A DNA stretch of 64,000 bases, taken from Atkinsonella hypoxylon. Taxonomy: Eukaryota; Ascomycota; Sordariomycetes; Hypocreales; Clavicipitaceae. Under the pieces are notes generated by a model. It made no database searches. It worked only from the letters and a program-made list of their open reading frames with translations, and was not told the DNA's origin. The stretch is from contig JFHB01000099.1 of assembly GCA_000729835.1 (NCBI GenBank), positions 1 through 64,000 of the forward strand. Direction: 5' to 3'. Below, piece after piece: positions 44,771 to 56,918 of the stretch; position 1 is the first letter of the stretch, and the number at the start of each line of letters is the position of its first letter. The translations under genes and the position numbers were made by a program.

Positions 44771-46133
44771 GTAACCCTACTTTATATATTGAGAAGGTGA
44801 AGAGACGTTCAAACAATGAGACGGATGGAAAGGAAAGAGCCGCGTCGAGCACACGAGCGTCATTACGGCGCTGTAATACAGCATTATACCCCCAGTTATG
44901 AGTACCGCATGTTAAGACGATGGGTGGCTTTATGCAATATCACCGATTGGGCGACTGCCGCACCACTTGGGAGGGAACCTTGGCCACGGTCGACCAAACT
45001 GGCTTCATTTGGACTTTCTTGTGCAGCCCGAATGAGTCGTGTTCGATCATGAACTGTGCGTACTCGGCTGCTTGGCATTGGACAAGTGCGTGGCAGACGT
45101 AAGCATCGTGACGGTTCTGGAGCTTGAATGACTCCTGGAATAGTGGGATGATTTTGTGGCTGAGTACAGAATCTCAAGATTGGCGTTGGAATGGCGGAAG
45201 TCTGATTTAAGACGTGCCAGTGGCTTCCGATTCAGCAAGTGTTTCATTCTCTTGACGTCAAAAGGTAGTCGTGTACGTAGCCGAGACGGTCAATGTGACA
45301 GAATGACTCAATACCAGTGTGTACTTACCGTGAGACATTTATATACAGACAGGTCCAATTAACACCGTCTTTTTGCGGTCCCAGATTTACACAGTACTTA
45401 TCCAACCCGTGCCGTGGCTGCGCCAAGGACAAAGAAATGCTTTCCCATGCCTTGATATCAGAGAATATCTCCCATGCTCAGGGTACCTTCATCTATGGGT
45501 GATTTGCCCCTGCTGGTAGAAAGGTCGTCATAGCAGACTTGCTTCTTGCCACTGGTATCAACATCCAACATCCACTCTTCTAATACAGTTTCGACGACTT
45601 GAGAGCCACAAGCTCAATCCCAAGACTTGGCGCAGTGTACCTTCATTAGACCGTCCATGAATTAAACGTCCCCCATGAAATACACCTCATAGACACATTA
45701 ATATAGACCAACGGTGCAACACATGCGAGTATGTACATAAAAGCATGAATTTGATCCTCGATTGTGCCATATGAACAAGTGGCAGTTCGCCAATGAGATG
45801 TAGACTATATAACATGAATGTTTTATACATGAGAATTCAAGCTTCATCGCCTAAGCTTGTGGCAAAGACTCAACACCCTGCCAGTACGTGGGGGTATCCA
45901 GAACACGAACACCCAGCGGAATTCGCTGTACAGAACAAAGAATGTCATGGAAATAAAGAAAATAAAAGGGGCCAGGAAATGAGATTAAAGTTCCACTCGT
46001 GAGATAAGTCTCGACACCCAACAAGCCCGTATCCTTACCTGCTCTTCCTTGAACACAAAGTCACTCTCGGCTCAGCACCCGCGTGCCCCCTAAATAGCAT
46101 GAATTACTTATCGGCTCGCTTCCCAAAAGAGCA
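44771..46133. other. Convergent intergenic region, Kgd4 / DOCK
   Basis: 1.4 kb between two converging genes, longer than the other convergent gaps here. Short frames look random. It is probably 3' untranslated sequence plus spacer. No repeat was noticed. Confidence 0.5.
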
Positions 46134-49100
46134 TTATTCTTCATCAAGGCTACCCATCATTGCTGCTCGTTTGTTACCCTTCATCCCCATCTTGAGCAAG
46201 CTTAGTCGTTTTCTCACGCTCCCTATTCGCGTGACCGAGGCATCCTTGTCTGGTGCATCTTCCTCAAGACTGCTACTTCTGTCCAAATTCCCATTCCCGC
46301 CTGAACTGCCTCGTCTTCCAGTCCCATTGGTGTTGTGGTTTATGTTTTCGTGAGACCCATCTTCCATCGACCTTGTTTTCGAAAGTTTCTGTCGCCGGGC
46401 TTTTCCAATACTGCGGCTTCGACTATGCAACACCTTCGACTCGAGGTTACCATTCACCTTTTCCACCTCGGCTGATGGCTCGTTTTCCTGCTGTCGTCGA
46501 CCAGGAAGGAAACTGAGTCTACCGCTGCGCTGCTTCAACGATACTTGACGGACAAGAGTTGTCTCTTCTGTCTTGTCCCCATTCAGAGGTCCTGCAATAT
46601 TATGCCACTGCGAGGGGCTTCCATCACGCGGCGAGAATGAGCCTTGAAAAGTTGTCGAAGGTGTTGATGCTGTCTCACGTGGCGCCGGGGGCGGCGGTGC
46701 AAACAATGCTATTTCAGGCTCATACGCTACCTCGAAGTCTGGACAAAAAATTTAGAAAAGGGGTCCAAGTTATAGGGCAAGGAAAGAAAATAAAAGACTT
46801 ACAGCGTTGAAGCTCCTCCTGTTTCTGGACAAGCATCGGGTTATTGCTACGCGCAAATAGAGCCAATACTCGTTTAAGCATAATGGCATGATCCACCAGG
46901 GCCATCTTAATAGCGGTGTCTTCAGGTTTCAGTTCGTCATCTTCGTCATCCTCGCCCTCGTCAGGACGCTCGGGAAGCAACTTCCGGTAGCACATGACGC
47001 TCTGATCAGATAACATGTTCAACGAGATCAACACTGCATCTAATAGGAGCTGTGACACACCGTCCTCTCCATCAGAAAGGCGACGCTCCAGGGCTGTCAT
47101 ATCGTGGGTCTTGCGAACGATACGCTCCAACGCAGTTTCGTGGGCATCCAGTCGGACTTCCTGGGTATCAATAACCTCACTTCGACGCAATATCGTCGGA
47201 AATGGCTCCGCCGTCACATACACTGTCTTTTCCGCATAGTGCTTGGCTGCAGGCCCCGATGTGCTGCGCTTGTTCGTAAAAGAGAATGCTTGCGGGTGAG
47301 AAGACACCAAAAAGTCTCGGATTGCTCGAGGGACGCGTGCCCGCTGGAATACTTGGTGCGACAAGTCACGGTGGGGTGCGACTGACGAGATGACCAAAAA
47401 CTGTCCCTCCACCTCGTCGATGCCTTCGGACGTGACGATCTGCGCAGAAGGATATTGCTCCTGCATTCGGTCTGCAAAGGCTGCAGCTCGCTCTGTGGGC
47501 GCTCCTTCATAAATAAACGCTTTGTCCCGAACTCCTGATGGGAATCCAAGCCCCTTGTACACGACTTTGAAGTAACGAGGAATTAATTTCTCACTTTTCG
47601 AAATCGTCTCGTAGATTGTAGCAATGGCGCGCTCCGTTCTTGCCAGTTTTGCAAAGTCAAAGACATTACCCTCATATTGTGCTTGTAGTTCCTTGTAGGC
47701 CGTCAAAGCGTTACTCCATGATTCACCCTCCTCAAAATGCTTAATCATGTCAAAATAAATCTTTTCCTTGCGTTCAAATTGCGTCTGTGCTGGGAACTCT
47801 GGTTCGACAAGAGCCGTTACATGTCTTATGGGGTCCCAGTCGTATAAATCAGCATGCAGTCGTAGAGCAAGGCCAGCTTCCGCATGATTCCGCGATTCTG
47901 CTTGGAGGGTGGCAAGTTGATGGACGTAACGAACAAATATCTCCTCTTTTTGCATCTCTCGGAGAAACTCCATTAATCGCAACCGGTTGATGATATTTGT
48001 GGCCTCACCAGCACCATCGCCCCCGTGAACGGCAACAAGCAAATCCAGGAATTCGTCCAACGTCCCTACCAACTCCGCAACGGCGGCATAAAGTGGCTGA
48101 TCAGGAATGTCAGCCAATGGCTCAAACCTCTCCAACAATTCGCCAATAAACAATTTCTGCAGTATGCTCTCTGTTAGTGGCTTCGACTTGAAAAACTGAT
48201 CCAGGCTGTCAATCATTTCTGTTTGTATCACGGTCAAGTCTTCGCTCAATGTCCACTCGCTAACAATCATCGTTTGCAAGACTTCCACAGCCATCCTCCT
48301 CAGCCCTTCATGAACACTCAGGCACAGCTCGACAATAGGTCCCACTAATATCGGAACATATTGAACCTGGTATCCTCCAATCTTGGCCAAACCATAGCGA
48401 CTGCGTTCCTCGGCAGTCGTTTCCCATCCGATGGCCTCCCAAGTCGTGCGAAGAAGCTCAGCGCCGTGCTCCCTTACGTCGCCAGCAATCTTCCAGACGG
48501 CCCTTCTTTTCTGCTCGGGAAATGTTTCGAGCGCCAAGGAAGTGCTACCCACTAGTTTGAGGAGGGCCGTGAAGAACAGCTTCCACAGCTCCATATTGAA
48601 CGTTTCCGCCTCATCTGGGTCGGGCAAGAATAAGTCTAACATGAGACTTGCCACATACTGGAGAGTATGCATTGTCGACTTGTGATGGTAGATGTGCGCA
48701 CTGAGCCACTCTGCAGGGAAAGCCTCACCCGAAAGTACGCTCTTGTGGACACGCAACAAATTCTCTAGGATGTTGCCCAACTCATGTTCAGCTACCACCT
48801 CAAGCTGCATACCGGCTGCCGAATTAGAGATGGCGGAAAGGACAGCTGACAGCTCAGCCAGGCTCTCGTCAAATGTGAGGTCACTAGAGATGGGCTTGGT
48901 GGGGAAGGGGTATGACGATGGGAAAAGGAGGGAAAGGCGTCGGCGTGGCCGAGATGGCAATCCAAGTAGCGACAGATATGAATCAATAATCCTTGGGATA
49001 TGGTCTGGAATCTCAGGTCCCAGGTAATCAACCTGACTAGCAATGACAGAGCAACAGAGACGAACCTGCTCACGCCATTGATCTGTCACCTTCTCCGTGT

Positions 49101-52100
49101 GGCCCCAATGTGGCGAAATCCAACGGACCGTATTAGCACTCAAGGCCGATTTCTGGTCTGGGTGGAGGAACAAGTCTAGTTTTGAGTAATTGATAATGAG
49201 AACAAGCTTATACAGTATCAGTTTGCCCTTGACATTGGTGCAAGAGTCCATAAAATCAATGGCAATATGTAGAATCTCCTCTGTGTCCAGCAGACCAGAA
49301 AGCTCGGGCAACCACGTGTGAAAGTGCTGGACCGCCAGGGTCTGGCTACCGACGAGCACCGGGGCCGTATTTCTCATCATGCCATCAAGGGCTTTGAAGA
49401 TACAGCGCAGCTGTCGCGTAAATCCCTGTGGAGAAGACGTGATGCCAATATCAGCTTCTTTGACCTCTTGCTGCCTGCGGGCGTGTGTGATGAACTTCAG
49501 AATGTGCCGGACCACCTTGAAAGTTGACCGTAGGTTGCGTGATGTTTCGGGGTCTGTCGGTTTCTCGAGCAGTCGAGTAAAGGAGCGGACGAGGCCGGCA
49601 GTGGCAAACGGATAGTTGAACTGGCTCTCTGCGTACTGATCTACCAGAGGTCCAAGATTGAAACGCCGATCATGGACGATTCCTAGAACTCTGACCAAGG
49701 CTGTGAAAAGAAGATCTTCCAGTTCATTGTTCCCCGAATGCTCTACTAGCACACCAAAGAGACCGTCCAGCACATCACTCAGCAACTTGACAACTTCGAT
49801 TTCTGGCACAAACATGAGCTGCCTCAACACTGCGATGATCTCGTCCTCGGGCAGGTCTTTCCACTTGAGAAGACCTAAAATAATTCTGTCCTGAGAGAAA
49901 CGTGTGCTGCAGAGAAAGGTGTCTACAAAAAGCGCCGCCAATGGGCCCGTTACATTCTCAGAATGCTCGGGTCTGCCTCGAGGGGCCCACGGCACAGACA
50001 AGTAACCGCCCTTTCCAGAGGGGCCGGGCAAAGCTGTGAACGTGTTCTCGTCTAACTTATAGAGGAGGAGACCATGGCTTCCATCGCGAATAAAGGCCTC
50101 TCTGTCCCACAGCGGCATGTAGGCGACGGCAAATGGGGGTCCCGGCACATCACAGAGAAACATGACAACATGAGCCGTATACACATCGCCCGGCGAAATT
50201 GAGATTCTTATTGTCTGGTTCCAAGCCTCACCTCGCTCTGTAGCAGAAGTTTTGAAAGTCGTTAAAGGCCCCTTGTTGGAGCCTTCGTAGATGCAATTCT
50301 CGAATTTCTTACCAGAAGGACCTCGAACTTCAAGCGTGAGTTGAAGGTTCGAGCCCCGGAGCCCCGGCGGCATGCTCGTAGCACTGCCACCGAAGCGAGA
50401 GAGTAGGTGCTGGCGTGCTAGTGAGGCATTTTTGACTGTAAGGTAGATGTCTGATCTCGGCTTAGTTGGGGCGCCTGAGAAGCCAATTTTGTTAGTCTGA
50501 GAAACCCCGGACAATAAGGTTGGTGTGGCCTTGATTAAGGCATCTGCATCCGGATGGTCGAAGGACTGTAAAGCAACCTGTAGTCGCTCGCCTCGACGAG
50601 ACTTCTCATATCTTCCATCGGCGTTGTCCATCAGCTCCCGAATGAGGGGATCCAAGGTTTCTGAAGACTCGGTTGCTGGCAACACCTGGCTGGTAGTAGG
50701 CGACCAAATTGTTACAACCTGTTCAACCTCTTCTTTCTGCTTCATGACAGGATTCAGCTTGAGAATTCCCACGCCCACCATGCGCTGCACAACTTGAGCT
50801 GCGTCTGGAGCGATGCCATCTGCCTTTGAACTGGCAGTACTAGGTGCCCCATAGCTGTCAGCGGTTACCACGGGCCGTTCGCCGTTTTGTTCGGATACCT
50901 GGTCTATTTTCGGCAAGACAGAGCCTCGATTGAAATTTGAGCGTCCAGACTTGCTTCCCCACATCAAGCTCCGTCTCGTAGACTTGGATGTTGTTGGCGT
51001 TGATATTTTTGAGTTTTCTTGCTGGAGATTGCCGTCGCTTGCGGCTCCCGACCTCGACGCAGGTTTTGTTGACAAGACCTGTTCGGAAGCAAGTACTTTA
51101 ACCACGAGGTACAAGTCGGTTTGGGCCGAAGGAGCATCTCCAATATCCTGGGCAGACAGATCTATGAAGAGCGTCCGCGACGAAGTACCATAGCCAATGC
51201 CTCCGATGGAGCCTCCTGCAGGAATATTCACCGTAAAAGCTTCTGAAAGTGTCGACAATTTCTCATGCTGAGGTTTCGTGACGAGGAAGAGGACTAATAC
51301 AGTGGCCTCGGATGACGACCCAGCAAATCCTCTGACATCGAGCAGTAGGTGGTGAAGACTGGTCAGCTCCACGGTTGGTTGTGGTGGTTCGTCAAGCAAG
51401 GTCATAATAGATTGTAGTCGGGTCACCTCCACCACTGAGTCTTCTCCTGTTAGAATTCTACCCCTAGCTGCTGGGTCTCGAACAATGGTTTCCCCTCCGC
51501 AGAGCTTGTTAATTCGTACAAGATCCCAGACCGTCTTCTCTCGCAGCGCTTCGTATTCGCGAGATGTCAGTACATTATAAAGGAATTGTTGTCGACTGAA
51601 ATTGAGGCTAACGATGAGCTTCGAAAGCTTGTCTAGGACTGTATATTGTCTCGAGAGTAGCAACTCGTGAAGGTTCTTAGAGTGCCATTCCCGCAGACAC
51701 GAAGCAATCTCGTCAATCAATGGCTCAGAGGATGACGTAGGTGTCTCATCACCAATTTTCAGCATTGGAACAGGAGCAGCCGGTTTTGGCGCATTTGGAT
51801 TTCGTTTAACGGGGACGGAGAAGTTGCCAGCAGTGGTTCCATTCGGTAGCTCTGACAGCGGTCTGCGCCGTGTCTGGGGCCCGTCGGTCTTGATCTGCGA
51901 CTTCGTCTTGCTGGACCTTTTATCGGCAGTGTAATTTTTAGGTCTCTCAGTAGCCAAATGTCCATTCAGCACAAGTGTATTCTCGTCTCCAACAGCTAGA
52001 TCGTCTTTTTCGTTGTCGATATCCCGGTCGTCCGATTCTCCAAGCATCTCCCGCACCTCGACGCAACTTCGTGGGAATATGCCACTAAACACACGAGCTT

Positions 52101-52305
52101 CCAATGTTTGGCCCTTGATTGAGGTCAAACCAGCGAGTAAGCTCGGCGGCGCGACCAAATATCCCCGCAACCAGTTACCATCTGGCGTCTCTTCGATAAT
52201 ATAGAGCTCATCACCAATCTCAAGAGGCAGGTCGGCCGGGCTCGCAGCAGTAAATGGGTATGTCGCAACAGCAAAGGCGATGCGAGGAAGAGGCTGCCAG
52301 GGCAT
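46134..52305 (-). CDS. DOCK-family guanine nucleotide exchange factor (Dck1-like)
   Basis: Two exons on the minus strand: 52305-46803 and 46738-46134 (2035 residues). DOCK proteins activate Rac/Cdc42-type GTPases, usually with ELMO partners; the yeast member is Dck1 (with Lmo1, acting on Rho5). Residues 8-85 form an SH3 domain (AVATYPFTAASPADLPLEIGDELY...GIFPRSCVEV). The membrane-binding C2-like DHR-1 domain lies near residues 615-760 (DIYLTVKNASLARQHLL, then FLCDVPGPPFAVAYMPLW). The exchange DHR-2 domain covers about 1440-1790 (LATLQAESRNHAEAGLALRLHADLYDW, YFKVVYKGLGFP, FLVISSVAPHRDLSHQVFQRARVPRAI). A C-terminal tail rich in Pro, Ser and basic residues follows after the intron. The ATG at 52305 (MPWQPLPRIAFAVATYPF) was chosen because homologues start there. 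Confidence 0.92.
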
Positions 52306-53201
52306 TGAAGACCGGGCGTTGGCGCTCTCCTGCGCCAAGATGATTCGAAAGCTGACAATGGGAGAAGCCGGGGAGCTCTTTGGTGTAAAACGTTTCGCGC
52401 GAGGCTACTCAAATCGAGCATATGGCCAGAGCCAAGCTTACACCAGCTGCTAGCTTCCCGAGGTTAAGGGCCAGGCGAGAAAAGCATCAAGTCCACGATG
52501 GGAGAGCTGCTTGCGATAGGCATTGATTAGAACAAGGCTTGCCAACTTGAAAATTTGAGGAGGCCGAAACAAACGATGGAGACGAACTTGCCAGCAACTG
52601 GGAGACTTGTTCATGGGCGTAAACGGACAAGCAAAACCCCTGAAGACAAGCGGCGACTAGCAGGGTTCCTTTATCGATTGCCCCGTTTCTAATATGCACA
52701 TTCTAAATCAGTTCATGTAATGCAATCATTCCTTGCTGGCGAAAGGAGGAGGACAGTCAATAGGGGAGTTCTTAGAGCTTAGTGAAAAGAGAGGCGAAGT
52801 AAAATGTCTGGTGCTATCCCAGGTGCCAGTCGCAGAATTACCAGGCAAACCCCACGCAGCTGTCTTTCGTCCAGGAGAGAGGAGGTGATGTTGGAGCCAT
52901 ATTAGCTGCAATGTCCAACCAAACGTGCAAGGTGTGGACAGGATGCTGGATTCATACTGTTCGTAGTCTGGGACCAGACCAGACCAGACGCTAACTAGTT
53001 AATTATTACTCGATGATCACTAATAATCTTAAGGTGCACGGCCCGTCAGGTGAGTTTTGGCGGGGAGCCATAGGCAGTCATAGGGGTTCAGCCCCTGTGT
53101 CCAGGCCGTTGTGCTTGTGCCATGTGTCATTGATGCAAAACCCAGTGCCCCCCTCTATTGTTTCTACAGAGGTCAACTGGTATAATTGCAGGAGATTCAG
53201 T

Positions 53202-53518
53202 GCGCTGAATCGACGCTGATCACGATACGCGGAATTGCCATATAGTCTCGTAGGTAAGGGCCTACTCCCATACCTACCTACCTATCAATGGCATTAAATT
53301 TAACTACCTACCTAGGTAGGCATTTCCTATATGATTGTCTCAAGTACCATTCTTTGTAAATGAGTCAGAACATGGCTATTAATTGGTCCACATCCCCTTG
53401 CGAAGAACCATTGCGCTAACCTCTAACAAGACACGACACACAAAATAAGTACAACCCCTGAATGATGTTATAGAAATACATGAATAGCGCAGAACCGACG
53501 CTGATCACGATACACGAA
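53202..53518. repeat. Pair of imperfect 32-bp direct repeats
   Basis: Positions 53202-53233 and 53487-53518 match at 27-28 of 32 bases, with an identical cgacgctgatcacgatac core (18 bp). They are in the same orientation, 285 bp apart. They could be LTR-like remnants or a duplication; no coding sequence lies between. Confidence 0.65.
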
Positions 53519-54686
53519 CGGGCTCTTGAAACACCTAAACATGCAGTAGTAAATACCATAACACGTGTTTTTTATGAAAAGTACATATCAGCAGATCTTG
53601 TACGGAGTCACAAGCCCTTCTATTGCTCATTTAAGTCTTAATCGTTCACAACCTCTAATTAGTTGCCAGAGGTTATCAGTTGCCAGTGTTACCAGTTAGT
53701 AGGAATTGAATCTTGCATCGGTTAGCATCTTTTCAACACAGACCTTCATCCATCAAGGAGCTCCCATCAATCGGGCGGAACCTTAGTTGTCAGAAGCTTC
53801 GGTCGGGCCCACATCTTCCCTTTTGAGGCTTAGCTTCAACTGAATGGTCAGGAAATCGCTACCGCGTGTTTAATTACTCGCGGCAACCAAGCCTAACCCG
53901 AATGACCCTAGTTCTTGACTAGAGTTGCGATGAGGTTGATGAAGAAAGGTTCTGGCTGATGGGTGTCTTGGCTGATGAAGGCACTGACTGAAAAAGATGT
54001 TGGTGGCGCAGTGATTTGGCGATAGAAGGCCCTACCAGTTTGGTTTCATCCCGCAGGAATTCTTTGCTGCTGCGCATTCAAAAAATCCGTCGCTGCGCGT
54101 TGACCAGGTGCCCGGATCTCGGGAACAAGCAAGCAAGCAAGCAAGCAAATGCGTGTCCGGCTCAAAGCTACTTTAGGGTTCATGTACCTTCGGCAGCCAG
54201 CTTGATCCCTGGCAAGGGCTGTGTAATGCCGATTATTCCAGGAACTTGTAACAGATTTGATGAATTTAGCACTTGCTTGTTTTGGATACCTTGTCGGGAC
54301 TCCACACGAGCATCTAGAAAGCTTATTGCTCGAGGGCCTAACTAACTATGTTGCAAACCCTAACTAACTCAGTGGTCAGCATCGCTGAGTTCTTACCAAT
54401 CATCAGGGCGGAGCGTGACGGTATCCCTCTGAGCTTGGTAAGACCACAATCAGTTCACAATTTAGTTAACTTGTTGCCCAACTGAACAGCACAAGAGAGA
54501 TAGTGCCAAATACGCCAAAATCTCGCATAAGAACCTACGATCATACTCAATGCTAAATACAATATAACCCCTGATTTTGCAGAGATACAAGCCCCTCGTT
54601 ATACAGCTGGCAGGTTCCCCTCTAACAGCTGCAATCATCCGGCCAAGTGGGTCCAGGCTAGAAGCTGTTAGGGAGGCACGAGGTAG

Positions 54687-54958
54687 ATAACCCCTTGGGG
54701 ACGATAAGGCTCCAGGTGCATAGTGGACCTACTTTAATTGCTAGCGATTGGGCGCAGCCCGAGCGACCTTAGGTAACCTTCAAAAACCAGTGGAGTTATA
54801 AGACGTATAATGTTCCTCTTTGTAACTCAGATTGCTGTTAGTACTTATACTATAGTACAGCTTTGTCTAGGAGATATATATCTCCTACAGCGATAAATTT
54901 GATTGGACCAAGCCCTGTCGCCTCTGTACCTAGAGCCTTATCGTCCCTAAGGGGGTAT
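54687..54958. repeat. MITE-like element with 33-bp terminal inverted repeats
   Basis: Left arm 54687-54719 and right arm 54926-54958 are reverse complements at 29 of 33 positions; three of the four differences are C/T-G/A transitions. The shared core is gggacgataaggct. The 272-bp element has no open frame of note, fitting a non-autonomous DNA transposon relic that has been hit by transition mutation. Flanking bases suggest a TA-type site but a clear duplication is not visible. Confidence 0.75.
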
Positions 54959-55632
54959 AGTATTAAACGCCACTGAAAGATATATTCCTTTTTATATAAT
55001 TTTCCCTCAATTAAAAGTCACTTCTAGTTCCACACCATGACTTACGCATTTCCGAGCTGACCGTTGATAGGCTCACCGATGCACAATTAAAGAAAGCTGT
55101 ATTGTATTGACCGGTGTTGTAATTTTAAGTTGTTGATTGTGCGAAAGTGGGACCAGCAACCTAAAAATTGCCAATATCAACCAATGTCAATGTCATGCAT
55201 GCTTGGCGATTGCATGTCTGCAGTTATGCAGAGTGTCAGACAATGAGCCGCGAGAACCGCAAATGAATGGCCTGTTCGCTAAGGTATTGAACTGACTTGG
55301 TTTCTCTTTCCCATCCCCTTGTTTCAGTTGTCCATATTACATAGTGACCCAACCACCGCCAAAGACCTCTGCTCTACTCCGTAGTGTGCCTAGATTGATA
55401 TCAGGCTCAGGGAGTCGCAAGTTTACCGACTGTCACCAACGTCACTTTCTCCCCGCCAGAGACCATGCATCTCGTTGTCAACTATAGTCTTGCCAGCACC
55501 AAATGCACAATCTAAGCATTCTCTCAGTTAAGTACTGCTTCCCTCTCACCGGCTAATTCCCGTTTTAGCACCCCTCAACCAGGTCGTCCGTCATAGATAA
55601 GAAACTGAGTTATCGAGCCGCCGCTGGGATAA

Positions 55633-56496
55633 ATGGGCCCGCCGTTTATATCGTTCCTCGAGCCTAGCAAGCTCGAGAGGTGGGAGCGAGGAAAGCCCTA
55701 CAGTGAGCAGCCACAAACGATTCCAAAAGTGTTCCTAGACGCAATGGAGGTGCGTGAGAATGTCTTCATTAATGAACAAGAAGTGCTGCTTGAAAAAAGA
55801 ACTAGGCGCCGATGAACCCCGTTCATATCATTGGGCGGTATATGCTAGTGTGAATAAGATAGAAGAGCGTGAAGGGCGTGATGGCGATGGCGATGTGATC
55901 TCGTCATGGAGCAGCTTGACACGAACTATCCCTAGCGGAATCATTCACCTAGTGCCGTTTCCTCATACGCCTCACCCAAAGCCTGGTGGAAAGTACTTGA
56001 GCAGCAAATCGACGAATGATAAGGAGGTTGATGCATCCAGCACCACATTGCGAGCCGCGGCTATCGGAGTGGACCAACAGACAAGCTTTCAAGACGGATA
56101 AGAACCATATGTAAAGCTGGAACGTCTATTGGTCCTGAAGGAACATCAGGGCAACGGTTTGTCATGGCGCCTGGTACAAACGGCCCTCTCCTGGTTGAAG
56201 TGTAACCCGACCTTTTTTATCCCAAGCATTACCGAACTAAGACTTGAGCAGATGGGTGCGCCGCACGAGACAGACGTGCGGAAGTGGGGTCTGTATGTGT
56301 TCACGCCCGGGACCAGGTAGTTGGACCATGGAAGAAACGGGGATTTGTCGTCGACCAAGATATGGGCAAGCGGTGGGAGGAAATGTCGCACGTTGGCATG
56401 TTCAAACGGGATCGAAATCAGCCCGAAGGAAGTCCGCATCTAGAAGGATCTGAGTTAGAACATGCGTCTACAATGAGCCGCAACCTCGACTTGTAA
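55633..56496 (+). pseudogene. Decayed GNAT-type N-acetyltransferase
   Basis: The start MGPPFISFLEPSKLERW and the following VFLDAMEVRENVFINEQE are a recognisable fungal GNAT N-terminus. Three separate lesions follow. An A6 run (55793-55798) has one base too many, moving the continuation ELGADEPRSYHWAVYASVNK into another frame. A TAA stop at 56099-56101 sits where the family has a lysine before EPYVKLERLLVLKEHQGNGLS. A one-base deletion near 56292 moves the C-terminus, VCVHARDQVVGPWKKRGFVVD and HVGMFKR, into a third frame ending at 56496. The acetyl-CoA motif would be the QGNGLS segment (family Q/RxxGxG/A). No gt...ag intron explains any of the three. The protein was probably about 285 residues. 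The description of breaks stands; function is presumed lost. Confidence 0.8.
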
Positions 56497-56918
56497 CCTG
56501 CAGTGCCTCAGGCAATCAATGAGATGATCAAGTTTGATCTATGTCTGCACAGATTCAGAGGAGACTTGCTCGGCAGTGAACAAATGATGAGATGACGTCC
56601 ATAGACTTAGTGTATGCTCTACCAAGACTCCATCTTGAGTACGCTCAGGGTGCCGGTGTATAACGCGCCCGAATCACGCCTATAATCTGACTTCTGACTC
56701 CTGCACAAAAGCGCTAAAAGGCGTGATTGCATGTATGCTCTTGCCGAGCCAACTTTTTATTGAAACTCTAGAGCCATTTGTGACAGATCCATAGTCATTG
56801 CGTTTCATTACCCGAACGCACAAATGCAATTCTGAAAGATGCCAGAACCACGCCGAAGCCCGTCGCAAACCTCACCATATCCAGCCAAAATGATATACCC
56901 CATAAATAAACAAAGCAT
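56497..56918. other. Intergenic region between GNAT pseudogene and RPS5
   Basis: The 3' flank of RPS5 (on the minus strand) and of the decayed acetyltransferase gene. Nothing was recognised in it. Confidence 0.5.

Larger units (their letters stand above)
52306..55632. other. 3.3-kb gene-free, repeat-bearing region
   Basis: No gene was recognised. The composition turns AT-rich after 53.2 kb. It holds a pair of direct repeats (53202-53518), an AAGC run at 54126-54147, a small inverted repeat near 54618-54676 and an inverted-repeat element (54687-54958). Next to the decayed GNAT gene, this looks like the most repeat-eroded part of the window. Confidence 0.55.

Noticed and set aside
44771..46133. 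Candidate gene between Kgd4 and DOCK
   Set aside because: Frames are at most 93 codons, without splice-consistent extension or recognisable motifs.
55793..55798. Splicing as explanation for the first GNAT frame change
   Set aside because: No gt...ag pair near the A6 run restores the frame, while a single surplus A does so exactly.
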